Positions 34,331 through 44,752 of a stretch of 64,000 nt of DNA are shown in pieces; position 1 is the stretch's first letter, and each line of letters starts with the position of its first letter. The DNA is taken from the NCBI GenBank assembly GCA_016648135.1, contig JADDOH010002097.1:304451-368450 (forward strand). Direction: 5' to 3'. Under the pieces are notes generated by a model. The model ran no database searches. It was not told the origin of the DNA and worked only from the letters and a program-made list of their open reading frames with translations. Source of the stretch: Agrypnia vestita (lineage: Eukaryota; Arthropoda; Insecta; Trichoptera; Phryganeidae). The position numbers and the translations under genes are program-made.

Positions 34331-34339
34331 ATAGAAGAA

Positions 34340-34450
34340 ACACTTTGTTTGAAACCACTTATTTATTGAATAATAAACATGTTTTCGGTCTCTTTGTCAG
34401 GATAAAACGTACACTAAAATTAAAATTGAAAGTACAGACATAATCAAAAG
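34340..34450 (-). repeat. Decayed copy of the 12525/48740 pLTR-like family
   Basis: CACTTTGTTTGAAACCACTT, AATAAACATGTTTTCGG and TTTGTCAGGATAAAACG follow the order of the 48760-48840 copy. The hammerhead core is broken (CTGACAAAG). Confidence 0.5.
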
Positions 34451-34689
34451 CAAAAAATAATTGACGTTGAAAACTTAATTAGGAACTACCTATTGCGAAA
34501 ACAAATTCAAAAGGTTGCTGTTTGGAAAAATAATTTCCTTGCTTATAATATTTAATTTATCCTATGTTATTTGTATGTGAAATTTCTAAACGTCTAATGG
34601 TCTATTTAAAAAAGTTGTTTACAAATTTCAGAATAGATATCGCTAACAGACCCCGCTCCCTCTCACTCTCTTTCGGTAGATCCCTGATG

Positions 34690-34960
34690 GTTCATAAGGC
34701 TAATCAGTGCATGTTTGTCCCTGACAAGACTAACACGCATGTGATCAATTATTGGTGGAAGTGTAACAATACTACGGTTGAGGTGTGTAGTGTTGTGAAT
34801 GTAGTTATGTAGTGTTGGTCCCGACGAAGAGACGGGTACGTCTCGAAACCGGTAGACCTACAATCTGGTAGTGGTTTTTACAAAGTTAACTAACAATCTG
34901 TTATAATGTCTAACCGCAAAGTTAATGCTTTAAATATTAATAATAGATGTTGCTGTTTAA
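34690..34960 (+). repeat. Penelope-type pLTR-like repeat, copy 1
   Basis: GACAAGACTAACACGCATGTG (first 20 bases shared), a TACTACGGTTGAGGTGTG-like segment, a hammerhead motif and TCTGTTATAATGTCTAACC are shared with 44020-44240 and, inverted, 45725-45945. Confidence 0.7.
34817..34858 (+). ncRNA. Hammerhead motif with U4 change
   Basis: CCGACGA (34821-34827) replaces CTGACGA; helix II GAGACG/CGTCTC is a perfect 6 bp with loop GGTA; GAAAC; helix III ACCGGT; site GTA before G34855; helix I GGTC/GACC. The U4-to-C change should reduce or abolish cleavage. Confidence 0.55.
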
Positions 34961-34964
34961 AAAT

Positions 34965-35575
34965 CTTAAGCGTACATTACTCTGATTTAAAAATTTCTAA
35001 TATTAAATTTTAAACAAGCGCTCTACCAAATCTATTTCCCAAACAGAGTGTGGAGTTAAACTGTATTGAGTTTAATAATGATTTATGTCTTTGACTTGTG
35101 TAACTTAGGTAATATATTTAATGTAAAAAATTAATACTAATACGTGACTCCTCGGCTATTTCTGAACTAATTAACATCCTTTCTCTCCGACCTTCGTGTA
35201 TGCAATTACCACATACATATTAATATAAACATAATTCAATAAACTCGGTGCTTTTCATATAAATAGGTTTTATGTCAATTATTTAGGCTTCTGTCTGAAC
35301 ACCTTCCTTTTCCTCTTCCTCTTTCTATCGAGTAAACCCAAAAGGATTATAAAATGTGAGGCAGGAGATGGGTCCCGAAAATTTCTTTTTTTTTTGGTGG
35401 GTCCCGGTCGTGTCAACTTTGGGAACCACTGGATTAAAGAATTATACGAAAAAAATACAACTTGCGGGCAGTTCCTTATTTCTCGTACATCATCCTTCTT
35501 ACATTACACACAAACATACAGGTAAATTAATACCGCCCAAAAGTTTGACATTTTTAAAAACTACTCAATTAAAAA
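34965..35575. other. Unassigned stretch
   Basis: No gene or repeat boundary recognised. The A-run at 35568-35582 marks the edge of the next repeat. Confidence 0.4.
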
Positions 35576-35580
35576 AAAAA

Positions 35581-36048
35581 AACTAACCCATAAAAAACAA
35601 GTTATTATTATACTCCCTTTCTCATTTGTATTGTTTCCAATTTGACATTCTATCAACATATTCCTCTTGCTTTGAGTTCTTATTATCCTTAAAACTTATA
35701 GAATATTGAAAACGTAATAATTGGTATAGGGGGGCACGGCGTCAGCGAAACCGTCTGATCGGACCCATGGCTCGAGTCAGACTAGTTGGAACAGGTTTCG
35801 CGCCTTCTCCGCGCGTCGGGCTCATTTCTCATTTGTATGGTTTCCTATTTGAAAAAACCGTTAAAATTTCGAAAAATCCAAAATTATACTACAATTAATT
35901 CAAAATTTGTTAGATCATTCTTATCGTCGCCACGAGTATGACTGCAAAGTTTCAGCTCGATTGGATCACGGGAAAAGGGTTAAAAATCGATCCAAAGTTT
36001 TTTCGGCAGACAAACAGACGCTACGAGTTAAAAGAAAGAGAGTATAAA
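35581..36048. repeat. 480-bp interspersed repeat, copy 1
   Basis: Begins ACTAACCCATAAAAAACAAG, has TATACTCCCTTTCTCATTTG, then GGGGGGCACGGCGTCAGCG, and ends GACGCTACGAGTTAAAAGAA. The end motif AAAGAAAGGGAGT is an inverted partner of ACTCCCTTTCT near the start. Copies at 49528 and 52808. The tail (AAAGTTTCAGCTCGATTGGA, GACAAACAGACG) resembles tails of some insect SINE-like repeats. Confidence 0.75.
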
Positions 36049-36059
36049 GGTAGATCTGT

Positions 36060-36405
36060 CTCTAATGTATTATGATTTATATCCCAATGTATACGAATCG
36101 AAAGTATTATGACCTATTTATAAGTTTATATGTAACAAAAGCTAGAGGATTAATACTATTAAACAAATGAATTAATAATAGGTTTGTGTACGCCTTTTTT
36201 ATCACACGCTTTATGTGAATAAATAGCAAAAAAAAACTATTACAAAAATTATAGCAAATAATATAACTAAAAATAAAATTCTCAACCATTGTCGTTATAA
36301 TAATCAATCACACACAATGTTGTTCACAAAGATTAAAGTCAAGTCAAGCAACTTTTTAAAATACTGTTTAAACAATATGATTAAAAATGTTTCAAGATTT
36401 TGCTC
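36060..36405. other. Unassigned AT-rich stretch
   Basis: Nothing recognised. Confidence 0.45.
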
Positions 36406-36410
36406 TTTAA

Positions 36411-37129
36411 AACCATGTATTCACTAGGGGACAAATTGTCCCTCAACAGCACGCGCGGCACGGAGTCTACGTGACGTTGCAACGTCGTGCACTGTTCCGC
36501 GACGTGCCGTGGCAACGTTGCCATGCGCACGGTACCCGAGCGAGCTCACTGCAACATTACGCGAGCGTCAGTACCACGTGTTATGTTTACAAGTGAATAC
36601 GCATGCGCTGTATCTTTCAAGATGACAGTGTGGGGAAACGAAATTGTTCTTGAACTCATCGAGCTGTATCGATCGAAGATCGCATAGAATGTCCGTCCTT
36701 CTTTCTCTTTGCAGTAAATAATTTCGCATTCTCCTCTTACGTTTCGATAAACTCATTAACATAAACAGATACGCGGCTATCATCATAACCTCATAGGGCG
36801 ATATATTTCCGCGACGTCTGGAAAACAATAATTATTTGCAAAAAGGACCTTGTTTTTAATAATATTCAATTTACTACAGTAAAACCTTGTTAATTTGAAA
36901 TTGCGACCCAAAAAAACATTTCGAATTGCGCGGAACCCCGTTTTCGCCAAATGAGATACTGCAGCTGTCATCATAACATCATCGGGTGACATTTCCGCGA
37001 CAAGATATGCGAGTCCCGGTGTGTACACGTCAAATGACCGCGTCATTGTCCCCGAAACATGAGCGTAGATGTTGATGCGACATGCCGAGCGGAATGTTTC
37101 GCGATTTGTCCCCTAGTGAATACATGGCT
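36411..37129. mobile_element. PIF/Harbinger element, copy B, 719 bp
   Basis: Flanked by TAA at 36408-36410 and 37130-37132. Ends AACCATGTATTCACTAGGGG and the complement of AGCCATGTATTCACTAGGGG, then ACAAAT. It keeps the start of the MADF frame on plus (WGNEIVLELIELYRSKIA, 36631-36684) and of the transposase on minus (36828-36670: SLSKRKRRMRNYLLQRERRT, DILCDLR), joined by an internal deletion. 36825-36960 is a foreign insert: AATTATTTGCAAAAAGGA...TTCAATTTACTA is shared with 48950-49010, and CAGTAAAACCTTGTTAATTTG resembles a pogo-type end. Confidence 0.85.
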
Positions 37130-37139
37130 TAACTCTTTC

Positions 37140-37222
37140 ACACGACATGGCACAGTAACATCAATAGACTGGTTTATACGAAAATAGATTTTTAAAATAT
37201 GTAACATGAAGTGATGAGACTT
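37140..37222. other. Short unassigned spacer
   Basis: Nothing recognised between the Harbinger copy and the fold-back. Confidence 0.4.
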
Positions 37223-37224
37223 AT

Positions 37225-37723
37225 ACAGGATGTAATAGAGCTAGTCCACAATACTTTACAGGTGGATTCGTGTCTTGATTGTGAGTCGACAATGTTCAAG
37301 CAACCACGACCTAATATCAATAATTATGGAGTTATGTAATATCAAATATTGTTTTTTTTTCAATTTTTTTAAAATTGTTGTAATATTTTTTATAAAATAT
37401 TGAAGTACCTTTTCATTACATTCATTCACTTCAGTAGAAGTAAAATAATTTAATAAAAATCCTGAAAAAATTCAAAAGTTTTTATGATTTTATTTGACTT
37501 GCATTAAAGAGAATGATTTTCTCATATTAGACATAAGTTACTGTAATGATAGTTCAACGTTTTTCAAAAAATAAGTCTGAAATATTGGAAAAAAAAATGC
37601 AAAATTTGATGTCGCATATCTCCTTAAATATCAATATTAGGTCATGGTTGCTTAACATTTTCGATTCATATTCAAGACAAATCCATCTGTATAGTATTGT
37701 GGACTAGCTCTGTTACACCCTGT
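37225..37723. repeat. Fold-back MITE, GGGTGTAACAGAGCTAGTCC tips
   Basis: Tips ACAGGATGTAATAGAGCTAG and the complement of ACAGGGTGTAACAGAGCTAG, followed by CCACAATACTTTACAG/TACTATTGTGG. The interior is the same palindrome as in 982-1415. The longest copy of this family here. Confidence 0.75.
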
Positions 37724-37724
37724 A

Positions 37725-38190
37725 TGGATAAAAAGTCGTCCTAGGACGGCGTCGAAAATATGGTAAAAGTAAACCTGATACAGAACATCGGCTGCACATC
37801 TACTTTCATTTGCTTTTACCTTTATACCACGCAGTCTGTTTAATGTTTTATGTCGTTATTTTATCGAGTCGTCATTCAAGCTGTCTCTTTTTATAAAAGC
37901 GTGACGTTTATTTAAACCGAATCGTCTTACACATTTATGAAACGTCGCAAACACTTTTTATTAACTAACGTCAAGAAATGAGATACCTACTTTAAATAAA
38001 TTATTCATTAGATACATACATACACAAAATTTACTGGGTTGTCATTAAGTTCTTTTTGTTATTGCTAAAAATGTAAAATGACATAGTAAAATATGTTTAT
38101 ATACTTAAAGAGGAAAGGAAACAGAATTAAATAATAATAAATAAATAATATTTCGAAATTTTCGTGATTAACTTTGTGGAAGTTCATTGT
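37725..38190. other. Unassigned stretch
   Basis: Nothing recognised. Confidence 0.45.
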
Positions 38191-38194
38191 AAAT

Positions 38195-38422
38195 AACTAT
38201 GAATAGAACACAACGTTGTTTACTTCACACAATGACAGTTTAATTAATTTATTAATTGTTGTGTTCTAATCTTCAGTAATATATAGTGTATATTACTGAA
38301 GATTATACACTGTATATTACTGAAGATGATGCAGTAAGCATCGAAAACGTTTTAATTAATTTATTTAATTAAACTGTCATTGTGTGAAGTAAACAACGTT
38401 GTGTTCTATCTATTCATAGTTA
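38195..38422. repeat. Fold-back repeat with hammerhead motif
   Basis: Arms AACTATGAATAGAACACAAC...GTTTACTTCACACAATGACAG (38195-38250) and the complement at 38360-38422 are nearly perfect apart from a 4-base CTAT insertion. The centre has two CTGAAGAT repeats, the second part of a hammerhead-like core. Confidence 0.8.
38316..38356 (+). ncRNA. Hammerhead-like motif, CTGAAGA core
   Basis: CTGAAGA 38320-38326 (A at the free N7 position), helix II GATGC/GCATC with loop AGTAA, GAA at 38343-38345, helix III AACGTT, TTT site before 38353, short helix I ATTA/TAAT. The C15.2-G16.2 pair is replaced by A-T. Plausible but weak helix I. Confidence 0.45.
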
Positions 38423-38747
38423 TAATAAATAAATAAATGATCATAATAAATTATTTATTTTTTTATTTATATAATACCTAACACACTCATTAAAAATCCT
38501 ATCCTATTTCCATTATTTTTCTTTAAGGCCTTTCTTAATATTATCTTTGATAAAATTTCTTTTTATCACAGAAAATATTTTTGTTTTGTATATAAATACA
38601 TTTGTATATAAATTTATTAAATATTTTCGGTATTTACGTATGTTAATGTCCTTTGACCATTTTTATTAATGATCTTCGGTATGAGCAATCCTTCGTATGT
38701 CGTAAATCTAGTACCATGTTTATGTAGCAATCAATATTTACACTAAT

Positions 38748-38882
38748 TATCTTTAAGAAACCGTTTTACTAATTTCTACCATAAGATAGCATTAATAGGT
38801 ATAGCGTTTTGCTTCTTAACTTATTATCTTTAAGATACCATTTTACTAATTTCTACCATAGATAGCATTAATAAGCGTAGAT
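38748..38882. repeat. Tandem duplication, about 76-bp unit
   Basis: TTATCTTTAAGAAACCGTTT...TTTCTACCATAAGATAGC and TTATCTTTAAGATACCATTT...TTTCTACCATAGATAGC are adjacent copies. Confidence 0.75.
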
Positions 38883-38884
38883 TT

Positions 38885-39240
38885 TTATTTATTTATTTAT
38901 TTACGCCCAGGGGGCTTTTACAAGTAATAATATGAATATACAATATATGTAACAAAATAGTGTGGTTGAACATTGTAACTTAAATTTGTTAAAATAAAAT
39001 ACAATAAGACAAAATAAGACATAATACTGATTTTAAAATATTTGTATTTAAAATATTATATCACAAATATTTTTTGCTTCTTAAAACGTTTAAATATGTC
39101 TTTAGTTGTATATGAAGATAATGTATTAATTAATTTCATTGCCGAATTTTGAATACCTTGTATTTTTAATATTTGTTTTATAAGATAGACCCCAACTATA
39201 ATAGTTATTTCTCATCTTATTGCCTTATTATATCACATTG
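38885..39240 (-). pseudogene. LINE 3' end, minus strand
   Basis: (TTTA)n at 38888-38903 then CGCCCAGGGGGCTTTTACAAG is a reversed LINE tail (GTAAAAGCC...). Further right the minus frame reads IQNSAMKLINTL-like residues, consistent with an ORF2 C-terminus. Heavily decayed. Confidence 0.4.
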
Positions 39241-39284
39241 AAGATCTTATATCATTAAATTTATTCCATATTTTCAAATCAAAG

Positions 39285-39478
39285 AACTTTCATGAAGTGA
39301 AAAACATTTAAAGGAAAGAAATCATTACATGTACTCAATATTTACAAAAAACTTTCATAAAACAACTTTCATGAAGTAAAAACATTTAAAGGAAAGAAAT
39401 CATTACACTTACTCCATATTTACAAAAAACTTTCATAAAACAACTTTCGTGGAGCGAAAAACATTTCGAGGAAAGAAA
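39285..39478. repeat. Tandem repeat, 78-79 bp unit, 2.5 copies
   Basis: Units start with AACTTTCATGAAGTGAAAAA at 39285, AACTTTCATGAAGTAAAAAC at 39364 and AACTTTCGTGGAGCGAAAAA at 39442, and include CATTTAAAGGAAAGAAATCA and TTTACAAAAAACTTTCATAA. Confidence 0.85.
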
Positions 39479-39479
39479 T

Positions 39480-39890
39480 AAAATTCGCTAAGAGTAATGT
39501 AAATTTTATTACAAAGGAGAAGGTTCGAGAGAGTCAGTAGGTAGGTGCGAGACGGAAGATTTATCCTCCAAGCACTGGGAGCACCGAGTTAAGGGTACAG
39601 TTAATTATTACTATCGTCGGTTTGAGTCAGGTGAACATTTTTTATTTCCTCTACGTGGAATCATAAAGACCCGATTTACAAAAGTACAGATTTTTTGCCA
39701 CGTGAATGTATAAGTAATTACATAACATGAAAAAATGTTTGATTTAAACGAAAAATTGAATATGAATGCTAAAAAAAAAAATTTAAATTTTCACAGGAAG
39801 CAAACACATTTTGGTGAGACATAATATCTTTAAATAAAATAACTATTTGTGTAAGTAGAATTTGCAATTCATTTGATAGAAAAAATCACG
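39480..39890. other. Unassigned stretch
   Basis: No gene recognised. Confidence 0.45.
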
Positions 39891-39894
39891 CATT

Positions 39895-40230
39895 TGACCA
39901 ATCCTCGGGTCTCAATAATTTGGAAGCGTTAGAAATAAAAAAATCATTAATTATAGATAAAAAATATTTACTTAATAAACAACAAGATTTATTGCATAGT
40001 CCAATTCTAGATATATTCCCCTTCCAATTAACTGCATCCACCCTTAGACGCTCTCTTTCACCCAATCCCTACCACAATTGACATTCTGTCTCTTTCTTCC
40101 CTTAATGCTTTCTTGATTGCTTGTAATTCTGTTTTTGTTTAGTTAATACTGAACCCTGATGAAGACTCAGCTGTGAGTTGAAACTAGTTGGTGCAAACTC
40201 AATAAAGTGGTGTTATACACATAGTTTTTT
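39895..40230 (+). pseudogene. Penelope-like C-terminus and pLTR with hammerhead
   Basis: The frame reads NNLEALEIKKSLIIDKKYLL then NKQQDLLHSPILDIFP, a C-terminal block like the one at 23480-23600, then a stop. The untranslated tail contains the hammerhead motif at 40141-40199 and ends near ATAAAGTGGTGTTATACAC. It is followed directly by a second, truncated Penelope fragment in the same orientation, so this looks like a partial tandem, which is usual for these elements. Confidence 0.6.
40141..40199 (+). ncRNA. Type I hammerhead ribozyme candidate
   Basis: CTGATGA 40156-40162; one extra A; helix II GACTCA/TGAGTT (one G-T pair) with loop GCTG; GAAAC; palindromic helix III ACTAGT; cleavage site GTT before G40190; helix I AACC.../GGT plus AGTT/AACT further out. 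All core bases fit the consensus except for the extra base after A9. Confidence 0.65.
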
Positions 40231-40254
40231 TATTTAAACTTGAAATGTGGCAGA

Positions 40255-40375
40255 AACTATACTGGCCAAACCGCAAGAAATCTAAACACTTGAATTAGAT
40301 AACATCGACGATGCTTACAAAACTGTATTTTTTTGGAATTTCCTAACCACATAATCAAAACAACGAAACAGAATC
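40255..40375 (+). pseudogene. GIY-YIG endonuclease fragment (Penelope-like)
   Basis: The frame gives NYTGQTARNLNT, a stop, then HRRCLQN and FLEFPNHIIKTT. It aligns residue by residue with KYIGQTTRNLNTRIKAHRRC...FSEFSNHIINTN at 59588-59690. In Penelope-like elements this domain, fused behind the reverse transcriptase, nicks the target. Here the Tyr-Ile is Tyr-Thr and there is an in-frame stop, so it is dead. Confidence 0.75.
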
Positions 40376-40384
40376 GAATTGAAT

Positions 40385-40862
40385 CAAAAAAGAGAGACAA
40401 CAATATACGAGTACATATGAAAGATACATAATATAAAATTACACGAAAAAGACAAAATATAGAGAGATAGAGAGACAAATTACAAACAAGTGAGACAACA
40501 ATATACCAGTACTTATGAAAGAGAACATAATATAAAATTACACGATAATAAGAGATAGACAGATTACACGATAATGACAAAATATAGAGAGATAAGCGTA
40601 TGGATTAGAGAGAGACAAATTACAAACAAGTGAAACAACAATTGTTGTCTCACTTGTTTGTAATTTGTCTCTCTCTAATCCATACGCCTATCCCTCTATA
40701 TTTGTTAATTTGACAACAATTGTTGCCTCACTTGTTTGTAATTTTTCTCTCTCTAATCCATATGCTATATTTTTTCATTATCGTGTAATTTTATATTATG
40801 TCTTATTCATATGTACTCGTATATTGTTGTCTCTTTTTTCTATGTAATTTTAAATTTTGTCT
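40385..40862. repeat. Large imperfect palindrome
   Basis: Centred near 40640 (ACAACAATTGTTGT). AGAGAGACAAATTACAAACA, ATATAAAATTACACG and TATACGAGTACATATGAA on the left have complements on the right; parts are duplicated within each arm. It joins the GIY-YIG fragment to a pLTR-like tail. Confidence 0.8.
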
Positions 40863-40910
40863 CCCTCATTAAGTATATATAAGTGCGCTGCTTTGTATTT
40901 ATTGTTTAGT

Positions 40911-40967
40911 TATTAAGTTGCCCTGATGAAGCTTAAGTTTAAGCGAAACCGGTTGGCACAATAATAA
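40911..40967 (+). ncRNA. Type I hammerhead ribozyme candidate
   Basis: CTGATGA 40923-40929; extra A; helix II GCTTAA/TTAAGC with a 2-base loop; GAAAC; palindromic helix III ACCGGT; cleavage site GTT before G40954; helix I GCC/GGC with further TTATTA/TAATAA pairing. A 2-base loop is very tight and may open one pair. Confidence 0.6.
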
Positions 40968-41009
40968 ATCGTGGTTTAATACAAAGAAAAGTGTTTTTAT
41001 TTATTTATT

Positions 41010-41850
41010 ATTTTATTATAGTAAGTTCATTACACATTATTCTTATAGAGTGGCGCACCGCAAGGGTTCGTTTTAGAGCAAAAAGTACTCAGTTACTTTT
41101 AATTTTAAAATCCGGACTAAAATCGACATTAAATCCATGATACGTGTTTTTCCCTAATCAATCCGTAATCTCGTTATGACAAAGGGCCATGGCTGGATGA
41201 CCAAACGTGTGAAATAATTTAAGTTTTTTGGTCATTTTTTGACATATTATGTAAATTCAGGAATAAATTTACGTGTTTTTTACATTTGTTAATTTTTTCG
41301 GTCACACATTTCCAGAATTACGTCGGATTCAATTTTAAAAAATGCTTGATACGTTCATCTGATAAAAAATGTGATTTATAACTGATAACATTTTTTTTAA
41401 ATATTAGAAGATCAAAGTCCCTATTTCAGTAGCTAGTCTGATGTACGAAATTTGATCAGTTGATTGCTGTCCGAGGGCGTAAATAAACGCTTAAATAATA
41501 TTTTTCGGCCCTGCTATATATTTATATAATTATGTTTACGTTTTACGCGGATACTTTGATGTTATAGATATAATCATCTAATCTTTAAATCCTCTCCCCG
41601 AAATTTTACACTAGAGTAATCTTAGACAATTAGGCCCAGCGAATATGTTGTACTCGTTAGCATGGTCACTAGTACCTACATATTTTGCGCATAATATAAA
41701 AGGTAAATTTAGGTATCTACATTTTGTCAATTTTTAGAAATTCGCATGTTCGAAAAGCCACGATTTCGAAAATTAAAATATGTCCTTTCCCGTAGGTACC
41801 CATACGTATTTAAATAACTACTTTGTGAATTAATTTTTTTTATGTTCAGT
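41010..41850. other. Unassigned stretch
   Basis: No gene or repeat recognised. Confidence 0.45.
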
Positions 41851-41860
41851 TCTAAAAATG

Positions 41861-42261
41861 CATAGACGTACTATAAATATAGACTAGTCACTAAAAACAA
41901 ATCTGAGACAACTAGATTCTACTATCTTCTATTGCGTACTAAATGTATCAGTCACGTATAAGAAAGGACAACAAAACATAATTTTTAACAACGAATGCAT
42001 ATGAAGTTAGTAGCGAATTGCGGTATTTATTTTCTCTTTCTGTCTTATAGCGCAGCATACGTGTAAAAGAGATACAAATATAAACAGGGTTGTGTATTGT
42101 ATTAATATTTTATATAGATATATCGCGCGGACATTTATACATTTTGGATACCCCTAGACCAACTCCCGCAATGTGCGTCTATGTTCACAGTAATTCATGT
42201 TGTCGTCCCGTGTAGCATATATTTTGGTCTGTAACTGGTCTATATTTATAGTACGTCTATG
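41861..42261. mobile_element. hAT-like MITE, 401 bp
   Basis: Inverted ends CATAGACGTACTATAAATAT and complement, then AGACTAG/CCAGT. Perfect 8-bp flanking duplication TAAAAATG (41853-41860 and 42262-42269). No coding sequence. Confidence 0.82.
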
Positions 42262-42269
42262 TAAAAATG

Positions 42270-43110
42270 TAGATAAATAAAATAATACATGCTTAGCATT
42301 TGATTAAATAATAAATACCGCTAGAATACGAACATTTATTTTATTTTTTATTTTCATTTGTTCATTTCTAAATAATGATGGATTATTCATATAAAACAGC
42401 AAATTTATACCACTGATTTACGATAGTCTAAAAATAATACTATAGATAATAAATGTAATAAATATTTCATGGCATATTGTATACTCTAGTACAAAAGTTA
42501 TTCAACAATAGCATCAAGATAATCTGTAACCAACCTATATATAAATTAAAAAAAATTTTTTTATTAAATACTTTTGAACAAACAGTACCTATATCTGTTT
42601 TTACAACTATTAACTTATACATAACGTAAACTATGTTCCTCCTTTATTATATCTTCTAGTATTTTTTTGAAAATCTTCAGTACATTGTATATCATAGACC
42701 CCTGAGTTCTGGCCATCATCTTATCCTCTCCAAGTCGTCTTTCATGTTCTGTATTGTCATCCAAGTAACAGATACAATACGTCATCCTAGTTGTATTTAT
42801 CCACTTATAATATAATGAGAGATCCATGTCGCGTTGGAGGTACGCGCTTTATTTATGAGACACGAGGCAATCATCAGTAGGGGGAGGGTGGAGGCTTAAT
42901 TCAGTTCGATGTACAAAGTTACAATTATTTAAGGGATGAAACTTCCCCCAGATCGGGGAGGAACGTGGAATGAGGAGGCCGCTGCTTTTAAACGGGTTTC
43001 TCAATCATTTTCTCTTCCTTTTCTTGAGATATAAGTGTGTGTGTGGATAGAAAAGTTTTTTTTCAACTATACATTGATATATTGGAAAAAAATAAGGGTG
43101 CTCAAGTACA
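42270..43110. other. Unassigned stretch
   Basis: No supported gene. 42860-43000 is slightly GC-richer (GGGGGAGGGTGGAGGC) without recognisable features. Confidence 0.4.
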
Positions 43111-43199
43111 ATTTGCACATAATTGATAATTTTACAAGAAAGTGGAAATTACTACAAAGGTCTGGGACAATCCACTAGATTTCTAAATATTTCAGAGTA

Positions 43200-43735
43200 T
43201 TTTTATTTTTATTATTTTTATTATTTAATATTAAAACTACATTTAAATCATAATACATTTGTCTATTACAATCTACTTAGAAACATTTTATTTTATTGCT
43301 TTGCCTCTCCAAAAATGAGACTTGCTCATGTGCTTGGTGAGGGGCTTACACTTTATTAGTTTATTTTGGATTTGGCTTATTTGTTCCTTAGCTATATGTC
43401 TTGTTGTGCATTGTCAAATTGTATCGATCTAAAGTGTTGGTTTATTTTTTTCTTTAATTGTTGTAAGTCATCGATTTTCTTAATATCTGTAGGTAGGTTA
43501 TTGAAGTTTTTTATGCCCAAGTATATGTAGTTTTGTTGACACAGTTTGGTATTATATTTTGGGGTTTTAAAATTATTTTTGAATCTTAATGATGTGTTTT
43601 TTTCAAATTTAGCAGTTATGTTTTCTTTAATTAGTTGTATAATTGACGTTTTTTTGTAAACATTCTCTGATTTTGGAACTTGGAATTTAGAGAAAAGTAA
43701 TTGTATTGCATCCTTATAACTAAGCGGCGGCATTG
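43200..43735 (-). pseudogene. LINE ORF2 C-terminus, minus strand
   Basis: The 113-codon frame 43392-43733 ends CQQNYIYLGIKNFNNLPTDI then KKIDDLQQLKKKINQHF, the usual last block of a non-LTR ORF2 (Y.G.K.FN.LP..IK.I..L..FKK.L...L). The 3' UTR extends left. The start of this frame is arbitrary because the copy is 5'-truncated. Confidence 0.6.
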
Positions 43736-44015
43736 TGAACTCGAGAGTTATTATGACAAGCGAATTCGAGAGTTATTATGACCTTAGAAAGGCGAACCCG
43801 TACACGTTTGACCATAAACAAGCGATAGACAAAAGTACAGTACCTATATACGTATTTATGGAATATTCAGGAGTGACAATTAGTTGGAATTACAAAATTA
43901 GTGCGAATGAAAGAACTGTGCTCCGATTAAATTCGTGTCCAGTGACTTAGATGAATAAATAAAACTTTTATTAATTTTAAGCGTTTCATTCTAACTTTGT
44001 TAACTTTAATCTTGT
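43736..44015. other. Unassigned; short duplication
   Basis: TCGAGAGTTATTATGAC occurs twice (43741 and 43766). The frame 43735-43950 has no family features I know. Confidence 0.4.
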
Positions 44016-44017
44016 CT

Positions 44018-44240
44018 TTGACAAGATTAACACGCATGTGATAAATATTGGTGAAAGGTTAACAGTACTACGGTTGTGGTGTATAGTGTTGTGAATATAG
44101 TAATGTAGTTGGTCCTGACGAAGAAACGGGTACGTCTCGAAACTCGTAGACCTAAAATCTGGTGGTGGTTTATACTAATTTAACTAACACTCTGTTATAA
44201 TGTCTAACCACAAAGTAAATGCTTTAAATATTAATAATAT
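44018..44240 (+). repeat. Penelope-type pLTR-like repeat, copy 2
   Basis: GACAAGATTAACACGCATGT, TACTACGGTTGTGGTGTATA, a hammerhead motif, then CTCTGTTATAATGTCTAACC. Same order as 34690-34960. Confidence 0.75.
44111..44152 (+). ncRNA. Hammerhead motif, intact core, helix II mismatch
   Basis: CTGACGA 44115-44121; helix II GAAACG/CGTCTC has one A-C mismatch; GAAAC; helix III ACTCGT (two pairs); site GTA before G44149; helix I GGTC/GACC. Compared with copy 1 it keeps U4 but loses helix II and III pairs. Confidence 0.55.
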
Positions 44241-44244
44241 CCAC

Positions 44245-44750
44245 CATCTAATATATTTGAAAATCAGACGACCCGCATTTATAGACCGAACACTATTTTG
44301 AAATTATTATTTCAAAGGTCACATTCAAAACTTCTTGAAAGATACATCATTTAAACATTATATTGAATACAATTATTATTTAAAGTTCTCGTTTCACTTA
44401 AAAGTTTGAATCTTCGAAAACACGACTTTGTAAGGTATCGATTAAATAGTAGTCATATTTAATATCTGTACGCGACGAGACAATGAAAGCCTCGAAATAA
44501 ATAGGTGTTGAAATATTTTCAAAGTTGTCGGTATAACTATCAATTATAATCGGTTAACCCGCGGGTAGAGGCGGTAATTTCATCTCATTTCCCGCTGGGC
44601 TTAATTTGGTCCATTCAAGCCGGATCAATAGGCGAGACGTTTCCGAGAAAGCAATTACTTTTAAATAATGGATTGTCTTTCACGGTATTGTTCCACTTTA
44701 CAAGTATGTCGTAATTAGTTTAAATTATTAAAAATAAATTTTAAAAAACT
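44245..44750. other. Unassigned stretch
   Basis: No gene or repeat recognised. Confidence 0.45.
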
Positions 44751-44752
44751 AA

